Assembly: GCF_000877395.1 (NCBI RefSeq) | Contig: NZ_JYFE01000016.1 | Span: forward strand, 46,741 to 110,740 | Reading direction: 5' to 3' | Origin: Jannaschia aquimarina | GTDB lineage: Bacteria; Pseudomonadota; Alphaproteobacteria; Rhodobacterales; Rhodobacteraceae | DNA length: 64,000 nt | Shown: positions 38,335-46,904 of the stretch, one piece after another | Position numbering within the stretch: position 1 is the first letter of the stretch | Layout: the number at the start of each line of letters is the position of its first letter | Notes under the pieces: model-generated | The model's input: the letters and a program-made list of their open reading frames with translations, nothing else | Told to the model about the DNA's origin: nothing | The model's database searches: none | Position numbers and translations under genes: made by a program

Positions 38335-39876
38335 ATGGACCGTCGCAATCTGAAAGATCCCAAACGCCTGCGACGCCATGTCCTGCTCGCCCTGGCGGTG
38401 CTTCTCTTGCCGATGTTCGTGGTGAGCGCGGCTTCGATCGAGTTCCATCGGACCGCGGCCATCAAGGCGCGCTATGTCGTGGCTCTCAGTCAGCTTGTCG
38501 AGGCGATGGCCCGTATCGACGGACATGTGGCCCGCATCGAAGCCCAAAGGGACCGGGTCAATCTTGCCGTCCGCGCATCGCTGACGGATGCGGTCGGCCT
38601 CTATGGGGCGATCCGCGCCGCCGATCCGGATGGCGACGAGATTCTCGAAGGCAGTGAATCCGCAAAACGCGAGGCCCTGTCCGCCCTGACCGCCGCCCTC
38701 GGGGTAGAACCGGTTTCCCTGAGTCGCGAGCTTGGTCTTTTCGGAAATGAAATGCCGGACGAACTCGTCGAGATCTGGGAGGAGGACGAGGCTTGGACGT
38801 CGGCTTCCAGCATGTCGCCATCGCTTGAGGCCACGTTCGCGGGGATCATTCTGGCGGCTGCTCCGGTCATTCTCGAGGATAGACGTGATGCAGCGACGTT
38901 GGATGCCTACTGGGAGGCGTCGGGCAAGCTCTCCGACGTGCAGCATGTCGAGGTGGTCGAGACGCTTCAGGACGGCGTCGAGGTTGCGAGCCGGGCGCCA
39001 CTCTTCCTTGCGATCGGTGTCCTTGGGGTCGCGCTTGGGGGCGCGGCTGCGGCATGGGTCTTCGTCGCCAAGCCCCTCATCCAAGAGGTCTCGCGCAGTC
39101 AGGCCGCACTCGCGCACGAGGCAGAAGCCGCGCAAGCCGCGGACCGGGCCAAGTCGGAGTTTCTCTCGACTGTCAGCCACGAATTGCGCACACCGATGAA
39201 CGGCATCATCGGCGCAGTCCAGTTGCTTGAGCATTCGGACCTGTCGGCCGAGGATGGCGAACTGCTCGAAATCCTCGCGAGTTGTGCCGAGTCCCAGATG
39301 ACCCTGATCGAAGAGATCCTGACCTTCGGCGAGGTCGAGGCCGACGCCCTCCGCATCGTGGAGGAACCGATCGAGATCTCGGAGATCATCCGGGAATCGA
39401 CCGGGTTCGCCACGATCGGCGCCGGCAAGAAGGGGGTCTCGTTGACGGTCCAGATGCCCGAAGCCGCACCCAGCATCATGGGGGACCCGAAGAGATTGCG
39501 GCAGGTCATCGTGAACCTGGTCGGGAATGCGGTGAAGTTCACCGACGAAGGCAGCGTCGAGGTCCGGGCAACCCTGGAAGAGGACGGCGAGCGACCGGCT
39601 TTCCGGGTGCGGGTGGCCGACACCGGCTCCGGCATACCGCCCGAATATCGCGAGAAGATCTTCGAGCGATTCACGCAGGCCGACAGCTCCTCCAGCCGTA
39701 AGGCGGGCGGCACGGGTCTGGGCCTCGCGATCGCCCGTGGCCTCGCCCGGGAGATGGGAGGGGACATCACCATGACGAGCGAGCTGGGCAAAGGATCCAT
39801 CTTCGTGTTCGAGATCCCGACACGACTGGCCGACCAGAGCGAGACCGGACGCTTCAACGAGAAGGAAGCCGCATGA
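38335..39876 (+). CDS. Membrane sensor histidine kinase
   Basis: 513 residues. Membrane helices at about 16-36 and 222-244 enclose a roughly 185-residue helical periplasmic sensor with no named domain. The dimerisation box FLSTVSHELRTPMNG carries phospho-His 282, followed by N box VNLVGNAVKF, and G boxes VADTGSGIP and GGTGLGLAIARG. No HAMP domain is evident. GAGAGGTAGGA precedes the ATG. The next receiver gene overlaps its stop by four bases. Confidence 0.93.
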   Translation: MDRRNLKDPKRLRRHVLLALAVLLLPMFVVSAASIEFHRTAAIKARYVVALSQLVEAMARIDGHVARIEAQRDRVNLAVRASLTDAVGLYGAIRAADPDGDEILEGSESAKREALSALTAALGVEPVSLSRELGLFGNEMPDELVEIWEEDEAWTSASSMSPSLEATFAGIILAAAPVILEDRRDAATLDAYWEASGKLSDVQHVEVVETLQDGVEVASRAPLFLAIGVLGVALGGAAAAWVFVAKPLIQEVSRSQAALAHEAEAAQAADRAKSEFLSTVSHELRTPMNGIIGAVQLLEHSDLSAEDGELLEILASCAESQMTLIEEILTFGEVEADALRIVEEPIEISEIIRESTGFATIGAGKKGVSLTVQMPEAAPSIMGDPKRLRQVIVNLVGNAVKFTDEGSVEVRATLEEDGERPAFRVRVADTGSGIPPEYREKIFERFTQADSSSSRKAGGTGLGLAIARGLAREMGGDITMTSELGKGSIFVFEIPTRLADQSETGRFNEKEAA

Positions 39877-40262
39877 CCCAGTCAGAGACGTCCCGACCTC
39901 ATCCTCGGATCCTCGTGGCCGATGATGAGCCAATCAATCTCAGGATCCTGCAGAAGCTGCTCGAGCATTGCGGGCTGACCTGCGAAGTCGCCCATGACGG
40001 CCTGGAATGCGTCCAGAAAGCCGAGGAGGGGCAGTACGACGTGGTCCTCATGGACATCAACATGCCCAATCTGGACGGGGTTGCAGCGACGCGGGAAATC
40101 GCTCGGAAGTTGCGCCCTCGCGGTCCGAAGGTCATCGCCGTGACGGCGAACGCCTCTGCGGCCCAGAAATCGGAATGCGACGCGGCAGGGTTTTCCGGCT
40201 TCATTCCAAAGCCCGTGCGTCTGAGCGACCTCAAGAAGGCGCTCGCCACCAGCCTGACCTGA
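39873..40262 (+). CDS. Stand-alone receiver protein coupled to the histidine kinase
   Basis: 129 residues. Acidic pair DDE near 17-19, phospho-acceptor Asp 61 in VLMDINMPNLDG, Thr 91 and Lys 113 are in place. It has no output domain. The ATG lies in the kinase stop (ATGA), so the two are translated together and this is the likely direct partner. Transfer onwards to a phosphotransferase or the divergent receiver is inference. Confidence 0.9.
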   Translation: MTQSETSRPHPRILVADDEPINLRILQKLLEHCGLTCEVAHDGLECVQKAEEGQYDVVLMDINMPNLDGVAATREIARKLRPRGPKVIAVTANASAAQKSECDAAGFSGFIPKPVRLSDLKKALATSLT

Positions 40263-40400
40263 TAGGACCCGCGCAGGCTCAGGGGGCGACGTGGTCGGGG
40301 CGCCTCCCGAAACAGAGTCCGGGTCCCCGCTCCCTTCGCTTGTGTAGGCCTCGCTGACGCCTGCTACGGAACACCGCACCGGAGGAATCTTCGCGGGCTC

Positions 40401-40622
40401 CTACCAGGTGGTTCCCCGGATGGCCGCGACGCAGCGCGATCCGTCAGCGCGCGGGATTTGCGCCCGCACCGGTCTGCGGATCTTCCCGGGTCTTCCTGCG
40501 TCCGTCTGCGACTGGAACAGCGCAGCCGGACGGAAATCGCGCGACACAACGACCAGATCCCCGGCCCTCGGCTCTCGCGACTCCACGATGATGCCGGTTC
40601 GAACACAGAACCGTTCGAGCAC
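40401..40622 (-). other. Doubtful small reading frame downstream of a four-cysteine gene
   Basis: The 390 bases between 40263 and 40652 hold no clear gene. On the minus strand the frame of the four-cysteine gene stays open for 83 codons after its TGA at 40653-40655, and a GTG at 40622 could start 73 residues ending CVAAIRGTTW. No ribosome site is seen. By hand count about 72% of the third positions are G or C, which looks lower than in the clear genes around it, so this may be a decayed gene end. It matches nothing I know. Confidence 0.3.
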
Positions 40623-40652
40623 AGAATTGGCGTCCAGCGGCGCTTCTGAATA

Positions 40653-41057
40653 TCAAACGCCCAGGTCGGGGAGGGGGCAGTCGAGATCTCCGGTGTCGAC
40701 ATTGCTGGTCACCAGATCCTCCGACGGGTCTGCGCCATCCGCCCTCGCGTGAAAGTCGCCCGAAGGCATCTCGATGAAATCCCAGCATTGCGGCGCGGGA
40801 TCGCCGTCATAGACAAAGCAGATCTGTCCCGACCGGTTCTCGAACCAGATGCCGCGTTGGCACTGCCCACCCTCGAATGCCCAGATCACGCGCTTGTCTT
40901 CGAAATACTGCTCGGCCCCGAATGGCCGGCCGAAGCGGTCGAAATAGAAGGTCTTCCCCGTCACCATCCGCTCGAATTCGGCTCCGGAGACTGTCCGCTC
41001 CGCGAAGGCGGGGCCGCCGGCAATGACAAGGGACAGGGCGAGGGTCAGGCGACGCAT
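40653..41057 (-). CDS. Exported four-cysteine protein, copy 2
   Basis: 134 residues with a signal peptide (about 1-19, ending AFAER). Cysteines at 66, 80, 91 and 127 sit in GGQCQRGIW, GQICFVYDGD, PQCWDFI and DLDCPLP, paralleling the copy at 33065-33466. The shared pattern G-x-C-x2-G ... C-F-x-Y ... C-W ... C defines the family. CGGAGG precedes the ATG, which lies 13 bases inside the end of the upstream alkane hydroxylase gene. Coupling to alkB is seen; a functional link is inference. Confidence 0.8.
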   Translation of the reverse strand: MRRLTLALSLVIAGGPAFAERTVSGAEFERMVTGKTFYFDRFGRPFGAEQYFEDKRVIWAFEGGQCQRGIWFENRSGQICFVYDGDPAPQCWDFIEMPSGDFHARADGADPSEDLVTSNVDTGDLDCPLPDLGV

Positions 41058-42094
41058 GCGGCCTCCGTTGGTCTGACGATCCGGCCCTGACCTAGGGCGT
41101 CGACGCGTGGATTCATCACCTTGCGCCACAGGGCGGGGACGAGCGCGATCGTCACCATGACCGGCAAGGAATATGGGAGCAGGGGCACGTCCGCTCCGAC
41201 GCGCAACTCCTCGAAGCCGCGGCTGGGATGGGCGTGATGTTCGGAGTGGCGGGGGGCGTGCAGAGTGAGAAGGTTGGTCACCACGTGCGGCGCGTTCCAG
41301 GAATGCTGTGGGCCAACCGGTTCCCATCGCTTGCCCACACGGACGCGCCGCATTCCATAATGCAGCACGTAATCGGTGATCAGAAGCTGACTTTGCGCAA
41401 GGAGGCAGAGTGCGATGTAGGCGCCCACGCCGGACCAGCCCAACACGGTCCCAGCAAGGGCGAGGCTTCCGGCGGCGCCGAGAAGATATTGCCAATAAGG
41501 ATTGCGCCAATTCCAGCCATGACGCCCTGCCGCCCGCTGGCGCCGCTTCTCCAGCGCCAGCCCCTTGCGGAAGCTGTCGCGCCAGGCGCGGAGAACGAAC
41601 CTCCACCATGTCTCGTTGTAGCGGGCCGTGTTCGGGTCTTCGGGTGTGGCGACGGCACTATGATGGATGCCCGGATGCGCCGTCGTCTGATGGCCGAAGA
41701 GCAGGGTGATGTAGGTCCAGCGTCCGAGGCCGCGGCGGATCCACCCGCGCGCATGGATCAATTCATGAGCGCAGGAATTCATGATCTGCCCGAAGAACAG
41801 ACCCGCGGCCGAGAAATAGGCGATCCAGTTCCAGAGGGGGCCGCCCTGGGCCAGCGCCCAGACGGCGAGCGCAAGCATCGGGAAGTGGATCGCGGCCAGG
41901 ATCACGGTCAGGGTCTTGGCGGCGGCTTCCGATGGCGGGGCTTCGTGTTCGGGCAGGATATGGTCCAGCACCGCCACGACGCCCGCCATCCAGATGAAGG
42001 ACGCGAAATCCCACGCACCATCGAAGACAGCGCCCGCGATCAGCAGGGCGACGGACAATCCCAAAGCGACGAGATACGGCACGAGCGCGAGCAT
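41045..42094 (-). CDS. alkB: Integral-membrane alkane 1-monooxygenase, AlkB family
   Basis: 349 residues with several membrane helices. The diiron histidine boxes of AlkB are complete: HELIH at 110-114, H140 with HH at 144-145 (PGIHHSAVATPEDPNTA), the DYVLHYG box at 241-247 and RHSEHH at 282-287. The HYG box separates it from ordinary fatty-acid desaturases. It hydroxylates terminal carbons of alkanes or related chains and needs electrons from a rubredoxin or ferredoxin. No rubredoxin gene is in the window. GGGGGATC precedes the ATG. Confidence 0.88.
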   Translation of the reverse strand: MLALVPYLVALGLSVALLIAGAVFDGAWDFASFIWMAGVVAVLDHILPEHEAPPSEAAAKTLTVILAAIHFPMLALAVWALAQGGPLWNWIAYFSAAGLFFGQIMNSCAHELIHARGWIRRGLGRWTYITLLFGHQTTAHPGIHHSAVATPEDPNTARYNETWWRFVLRAWRDSFRKGLALEKRRQRAAGRHGWNWRNPYWQYLLGAAGSLALAGTVLGWSGVGAYIALCLLAQSQLLITDYVLHYGMRRVRVGKRWEPVGPQHSWNAPHVVTNLLTLHAPRHSEHHAHPSRGFEELRVGADVPLLPYSLPVMVTIALVPALWRKVMNPRVDALGQGRIVRPTEAACVA

Positions 42095-42173
42095 GATCCC
42101 CCTGTTAGCGCGTTCCGTCGCCCCTGTCTTAGCGGCAAAACGCGGCAGGATTAAGGACCGGCGACCGGCCGCC

Positions 42174-43082
42174 TCAGCGGGGGTTGCGGTGGACGGAACA
42201 GCGGCATCCGGCGCGGGACAAGCGCGCGCAAATCCGGACCGCGTCGGCGCGGTCATCCGCGGCCAGCCGCACGGCCAGATAGTCCGGGCGTCCCGGCCCG
42301 CGTCCGCGCAGGGGCACGATCTCGTGGCGGAGGGCCGCAGCGGGTCCGGAGCAGGATGCGGTCATGCGGCGGAAGCTGTCGCGCGCCCCTGCGCGGGTCC
42401 GCCCCCAGCCGACCTGAACCCCCCAAGGCGCGAAGCGTTGGGATGACAGCGGCGGAGACACCCGCCTTCTTGTGGCCATCGTTTCGCAGGCTTTGCGAAA
42501 TGGTCCCCGGTCCAGCCTGAAGTCAGCCTTCGGCGGGGCGTCGCGCCAGGCCGAAGCCGAGGCGCCGGTGATGATCGCGACGTAGTCGTGAGTTTCGCGC
42601 GCCAGTCCGCCCGTGCCGGCGATCCAACCTTCGACCCGGCGTTCTCCGCCATTGTATCCGATCGCCGCAAGCCCCGGATTCCCGTAGCGGCGCGTCATCT
42701 CTCCGAGATACTGGGCCGACTTCTCGACGGACTCGGCGGGGTTGAACTGATCGCGCAGGCCCCGCAGGCGCGCCGTCTCGTCGATGAATTGCGCTATGCC
42801 GCGCGCGGCCATGGGCGAGACCGCGTTCGCGTCGAATCGGCTTTCCTGCCACAACAGCCGCGCGAGGAAGCCCGGCGGCAAGCCATGGCGCAGCGCCTCC
42901 GCCTCGATCTGCACGCAGAGATCGGCAGCGAAGCTTTGCATACGTATGCAATGCGCCGGTCCCCAACGTCCTTCAGAGCACCAGGTGACCGGCTCAGCGG
43001 GTGCCGGTCGGGGAGGAGGGCGCATCTGGGCCGCGGCCGGGACGGCCACCAGGACGAGCAGGACGGCGAACGACAAGCGCAT
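42174..43082 (-). CDS. Exported lytic transglycosylase, SLT family
   Basis: 302 residues from ATG 43082; ATG 43100 and GTG 43109 are in-frame alternatives giving a more basic N-terminus. The signal peptide ends near PAAAQ. The SLT domain has the catalytic Glu in LARLLWQESRFDANAVS, then ARGIAQFIDETARLRG and LAAIGYNGGERRVEGW. It cleaves peptidoglycan between MurNAc and GlcNAc. The C-terminal about 120 residues, rich in Arg and containing three Cys, look like a separate SPOR-like or disulfide domain. Confidence 0.88.
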   Translation of the reverse strand: MRLSFAVLLVLVAVPAAAQMRPPPRPAPAEPVTWCSEGRWGPAHCIRMQSFAADLCVQIEAEALRHGLPPGFLARLLWQESRFDANAVSPMAARGIAQFIDETARLRGLRDQFNPAESVEKSAQYLGEMTRRYGNPGLAAIGYNGGERRVEGWIAGTGGLARETHDYVAIITGASASAWRDAPPKADFRLDRGPFRKACETMATRRRVSPPLSSQRFAPWGVQVGWGRTRAGARDSFRRMTASCSGPAAALRHEIVPLRGRGPGRPDYLAVRLAADDRADAVRICARLSRAGCRCSVHRNPR

Positions 43083-43173
43083 GGTCCGAGGGTCGCGCAT
43101 GGTCCGCACAAGTCAACCACGCTTTTCCCCGGCGCGGGGGCACGTTAGGTCGGGCGGCGAAAGGGGCCGCGCG

Positions 43174-44433
43174 ATGTCGTTCTTCAAGAAGCTCAAGGAT
43201 CGGATGTTCAAGTCATCCTCCAAACTGGAGGAGGGGCTGGAGAGCATCGTCGAGGAAGGCGGCGAACCGGCGGCCGAGCGTCCTTCGCCCACGCCGTCGC
43301 CGTCGCCCGACCGAGGAACCGATGCTGTCGCGGCACCTCCCTCTACGCCCGAACCTGTGGCGGAACCGGATCCGGAACCGATCCCGGAACCAGCGCCGGA
43401 ACCCGACCCACCGGTCGAGGAGGAAGCGTCGCGACCGGCCCTCGAACCAGCACCGGAGCCCGAACCTTCTCCACCGGTCGAGCCTGTCGTCCCGCCTCTC
43501 GATGTGCCGCCCGCGCCGGTGCCCGCGGCAGAGCCGCCGCAACGAGGCCTGCTGGGTCGCTTGCTAGACCGGGTCGCCCCCCCGAGCGCCCCGCGCCGCG
43601 TGCTCGACGACGAGATGCTGGAACAGCTCGAGGAATTGCTGATCGCCTCCGACATGGGGGTCGACACCGCGCTGCGTGTCACCGCGAACCTTGCCGAAGG
43701 ACGGATGGGACGGAAGCTGTCCGTACCGGAGATCAAGTCCCTGCTCGCAGCCGAAATCGCCCGCGTGATGGAGCCGGTCGCGACGCCGCTGCCGATCTTC
43801 CCGAAGAAGCCGCAGGTTGTCCTGGTCGTGGGCGTCAACGGATCCGGCAAGACGACGACGATCGGCAAGCTGGCCAGCCAGTTCCGCGCAGCGGGCAAAT
43901 CGGTCGTGATCGCCGCGGGGGACACGTTCCGCGCGGCTGCCGTCGAGCAACTCAAGGTCTGGGGCGAGCGGGCCGGCGTGCCGGTGATGGCCGCCGATCA
44001 GGGGACCGACCCCGCAAGCCTCGCCTTCGAGGCACACAAGCGGGCCGAGGCCGAGGGCGCCGACCTGCTGATGATCGACACGGCCGGGCGGCTTCAGAAT
44101 CGCGCCGATCTGATGGAGGAACTGGCGAAGATCGTGCGCGTCCTGCGCAAGCGGGACGAGAGTGCGCCGCACAACACCCTGCTGGTGCTCGACGCGACCA
44201 CCGGGCAGAACGCGCTGGAGCAGGTCAAGGTCTTCCGGCAGGTCGCCGATGTGACCGGGCTCGTGATGACCAAGCTCGACGGCACGGCGCGAGGTGGCGT
44301 GCTGGTCGCGCTGGCCGACAAGTTCGGCCTTCCGATCCATGCCATCGGGGTCGGAGAGCAGATCGACGATCTGCAACCATTCGACCCGGAGGAGTTCGCG
44401 GCAGCGCTGACCGGCGCGGAGATCGGAGAGTGA
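43174..44433 (+). CDS. ftsY: Signal recognition particle receptor FtsY
   Basis: 419 residues. A basic amphipathic start (MSFFKKLKDRMFKSSSK) is followed by an acidic Pro/Glu-rich linker (about 30-125) with repeated PEPxPEP units, then the NG domain with P-loop GVNGSGKTTT at 220-229, DTFRAAAVEQL, and LDATTGQNAL / KLDGTARGG. It docks SRP-ribosome complexes at the inner membrane. Its TGA overlaps the GTG of the next gene. Confidence 0.96.
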   Translation: MSFFKKLKDRMFKSSSKLEEGLESIVEEGGEPAAERPSPTPSPSPDRGTDAVAAPPSTPEPVAEPDPEPIPEPAPEPDPPVEEEASRPALEPAPEPEPSPPVEPVVPPLDVPPAPVPAAEPPQRGLLGRLLDRVAPPSAPRRVLDDEMLEQLEELLIASDMGVDTALRVTANLAEGRMGRKLSVPEIKSLLAAEIARVMEPVATPLPIFPKKPQVVLVVGVNGSGKTTTIGKLASQFRAAGKSVVIAAGDTFRAAAVEQLKVWGERAGVPVMAADQGTDPASLAFEAHKRAEAEGADLLMIDTAGRLQNRADLMEELAKIVRVLRKRDESAPHNTLLVLDATTGQNALEQVKVFRQVADVTGLVMTKLDGTARGGVLVALADKFGLPIHAIGVGEQIDDLQPFDPEEFAAALTGAEIGE

Positions 44434-44861
44434 CGTCCGAAGGTTTCGACTGGTCCGATGCGCCGCCATCGCCCGAAGCCTATGTCGCCTTGCGTGCCGC
44501 CGCCGGTCTGGGACCGCGCACGCTCGAAGCCGCCCGCCGCGCCTTGCCTGCCGGCCTGTGCACTGTGACCGTCCATCACGGGGAGCGCCTCGTTGCCATG
44601 GGCCGCGTGGTGGGGGATGGCGGGTGTTTCGTGCAGATCGTGGATGTCGCGGTCGAGCCCGCCTGTCAGGGAGACGGGCTGGGCCGCGCGGTCGTGAACC
44701 GGCTGATCGACTGGATCGAGACGAACCTGCCGGCCTGCTGCCACGTCTCGCTCGTCTCCTCGGAGCGGGCCGAGCCGCTCTATGCGAGGGTCGGATTCGA
44801 GCGCTGCCTGGGGATGGATCGCTACGCGGGCGCGGCGCGCCTGTCGCCCGTGCTCGAATGA
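44430..44861 (+). CDS. GNAT-family N-acetyltransferase
   Basis: 143 residues. The acetyl-CoA-binding core is VQIVDVAVEPACQGDGLGRAV, followed by the C-terminal LVSSERAEPLYARVGFERCL. It starts with GTG inside the ftsY stop (GTGA). The substrate is unknown. The chain ftsY to EamA (43174-46185) is linked by four-base overlaps at each junction. Confidence 0.85.
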   Translation: MTSEGFDWSDAPPSPEAYVALRAAAGLGPRTLEAARRALPAGLCTVTVHHGERLVAMGRVVGDGGCFVQIVDVAVEPACQGDGLGRAVVNRLIDWIETNLPACCHVSLVSSERAEPLYARVGFERCLGMDRYAGAARLSPVLE

Positions 44862-45295
44862 GCGACACGATCGACCTCGGAGAGATTCCCCCGGACGACG
44901 AGACCCGCGATGCGTTCCTGCTTGCGGCCGGACAGCCGCCGAAGGCCCGCGCGCCGGAGGGCTTCCGGGGTGTGGCCGCCCTGTGGGCCTGGGATCGCGA
45001 CATGCTCGTCGGTCAGGGAGTGGTGCTCGAACTGCACCGCAGGGCCGTGGCGCGTCCGCGTCTGGCCCCTGCGGACTGGCCGCACCCGGTGGGCCTGGTC
45101 GAGTTGCTTTGCGTGATCCCGGAATACCGCGAAAGCGGCTTGGAAGAGCGCCTGCTGCGCGCTCTCCTGCACCGGTTCCGCATCCGCGTCCCATGCCGTG
45201 ACGCGCTTATCTGGGTCGGAGAGGCGCGCGTGCCGGTCCTGCTGTCGACGCTGGACGCGCTCGGCCCCGACCTGCGGGACCGGTTGTTGCGGTGA
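44858..45295 (+). CDS. Divergent GNAT-like protein of unknown function
   Basis: 145 residues. The segment VELLCVIPEYRESGLEERLLRALLHRFRI resembles GNAT motif A (V-x-P-x-Y-R-x2-G-L-x3-L), but the usual Q/R-x-x-G-x-G/A loop is weak, so acetyl-CoA binding is doubtful. The ATG overlaps the preceding stop (ATGA), and the next gene starts in its own stop (GTGA). Two successive GNAT-type genes may reflect an old duplication. Confidence 0.7.
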   Translation: MSDTIDLGEIPPDDETRDAFLLAAGQPPKARAPEGFRGVAALWAWDRDMLVGQGVVLELHRRAVARPRLAPADWPHPVGLVELLCVIPEYRESGLEERLLRALLHRFRIRVPCRDALIWVGEARVPVLLSTLDALGPDLRDRLLR

Positions 45296-46185
45296 CGGAT
45301 TGGATCGCCGGGATCGAGGGCACCGAGGCCGGGCATGTCGTGGCATTGTGGCTCGCCCTGCTGGCGGCGTTCCTGCACGCGCTTTTCGGGGCTCTGCAGA
45401 AAGGTGCGGTTCCACCCTATGCGGCGCGCACCGCGATTGATGCGGGGCTGGTGGCGATCTCGGCGCCGGTGGCGCTCTTTCTGGTGCCCTGGCCGCAAGG
45501 CACCCAATGGCTGCTGCTGCTCGGTGCGGTTGCGATCCACTTCGTCTACAAGGTCTTGCAGGCCGAGACCTATCGCCGCGGCGCTTATACCGTCGTCTAC
45601 CCGGTCGTGCGGGGGACCGGCCCGCTCTTTACCGTGCTGGGGGCCAGCATCGTCTTCGGAGAGACCTTCACCGCGATCCAGTGGGCAGGCGTCGGCGTCC
45701 TGCTTGCGGGCCTGTTCGGCCTGTCGATCTACAATGCGCGCAACGTCGATGCGACTGCCCGCCGCTTGCTGCCCTCGGCCCTTGGTCTTGCCGTGCTCAC
45801 GGGGCTCATGGTCGCCGTCTACACGACGTGGGACGCCTACGGGATCCGGGCTACGCCGAACCCGTTCACCTTCCTGTTCTGGTTCTTCTTCCTGACCGCG
45901 CTGGACTTCCCGTTGATCGCCGCGGCGCGCAGGGCGCTTCGGCCGTCGCCGCACCTCGTGCGGCTGGGCCTGACCGGAGCCGTCATCGCCTGGGGCAGTT
46001 TCGGCGCCGTGATGATGGCGACACGTCTCGACAGCGTCGGGGAAGCCGCCGTCCTGCGCGAAACCTCGACCGTCTTCGCGGCCGTGATCGGCTGGGTCTG
46101 GCTCAAGGAGAGCGTGGGGCCGCGGCGTCTGTTGCTGATGGCGCTGATCGCGCTGGGCGCCGTCATCGTCGAGATGGGCGGCTGA
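45292..46185 (+). CDS. EamA/DMT-family transporter
   Basis: 297 residues with about ten membrane helices in two repeats of the EamA type (YPVVRGTGPLFTVLGASIVF and VLRETSTVFAAVIGWVWLKE). Members export or import small metabolites and nucleotide-sugar-like compounds. It starts with GTG overlapping the previous stop. Substrate unknown. Confidence 0.88.
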   Translation: MTDWIAGIEGTEAGHVVALWLALLAAFLHALFGALQKGAVPPYAARTAIDAGLVAISAPVALFLVPWPQGTQWLLLLGAVAIHFVYKVLQAETYRRGAYTVVYPVVRGTGPLFTVLGASIVFGETFTAIQWAGVGVLLAGLFGLSIYNARNVDATARRLLPSALGLAVLTGLMVAVYTTWDAYGIRATPNPFTFLFWFFFLTALDFPLIAAARRALRPSPHLVRLGLTGAVIAWGSFGAVMMATRLDSVGEAAVLRETSTVFAAVIGWVWLKESVGPRRLLLMALIALGAVIVEMGG

Positions 46186-46249
46186 GCGCCGCACTGGACC
46201 CGACGCACCGGACCGCCTACATCGGCACGGTCCCAGACAGGAGCGTCCG

Positions 46250-46870
46250 ATGGCCCCCACCCCAGACCAGCCCGAGCGCCGCGACGTCCCCGGCTGGTTG
46301 CGCACGGCGTTGGAACTGGGCCCCGTTGCGCTGTTCTTCCTGGCTTACATCTCGACCCGCGGGCAGACCTACACCTTAGGCGGGACCGAGTATTCCGCCT
46401 TCATCCTCGTCACGGCGGGGTTCATCCCGCTCATCATCGTCGCGACGATCGTTCTGTGGCGGCTGACCGGGCATCTGAGCGTGATGCAGATCGTGACGGC
46501 CGTCCTGGTGACGATCTTCGGAGGGCTGACCGTCTGGCTGAACGACGAACGCTTCCTGAAGATGAAGCCGACCCTGATCTATTCGCTCTTCGCCGCGATC
46601 CTGGGGTTCGGTCTGTTGAGGGGGCGCAGCTACCTTTCGATGGTGCTTGCCAGCGCGCTGCCGCTGACCGACGAAGGCTGGATGATCCTGACGAAGCGCA
46701 TGGCGATCTTCTTCGTGGCGCTCGCGATGACCAACGAAGTCGTCTGGCGCACGCTCTCCACGGATGCCTGGGTGAACTTCCGGACCTTCGGCCTGCCGGT
46801 CCTGTTCTTCGCCTTCCTGATGAGCCAAGCGGGATTGCTCAAGCGGCACTCGACCGAAGAAGAGAGCTGA
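46250..46870 (+). CDS. yciB: Inner-membrane septation protein IspZ/YciB
   Basis: 206 residues with five to six membrane helices. The LGPVALFFLAYI start, LTVWLNDERFLKMKPTLIY and MTNEVVWRTLSTDAWVNFR are family signatures. It is linked to cell-envelope maintenance and septation. It follows EamA by 64 bases and is likely part of the same transcript in many relatives. Confidence 0.93.
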   Translation: MAPTPDQPERRDVPGWLRTALELGPVALFFLAYISTRGQTYTLGGTEYSAFILVTAGFIPLIIVATIVLWRLTGHLSVMQIVTAVLVTIFGGLTVWLNDERFLKMKPTLIYSLFAAILGFGLLRGRSYLSMVLASALPLTDEGWMILTKRMAIFFVALAMTNEVVWRTLSTDAWVNFRTFGLPVLFFAFLMSQAGLLKRHSTEEES

Positions 46871-46904
46871 AAGTCCGTCCTCACCGCCTGCACCGGTCAC
46901 ATGC

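Noticed and set aside
43260..43530. Pro/Glu repeat in ftsY as a tandem DNA repeat or insertion
   Set aside because: It is a degenerate low-complexity linker within a continuous FtsY frame; acidic linkers of variable length are normal for the family.
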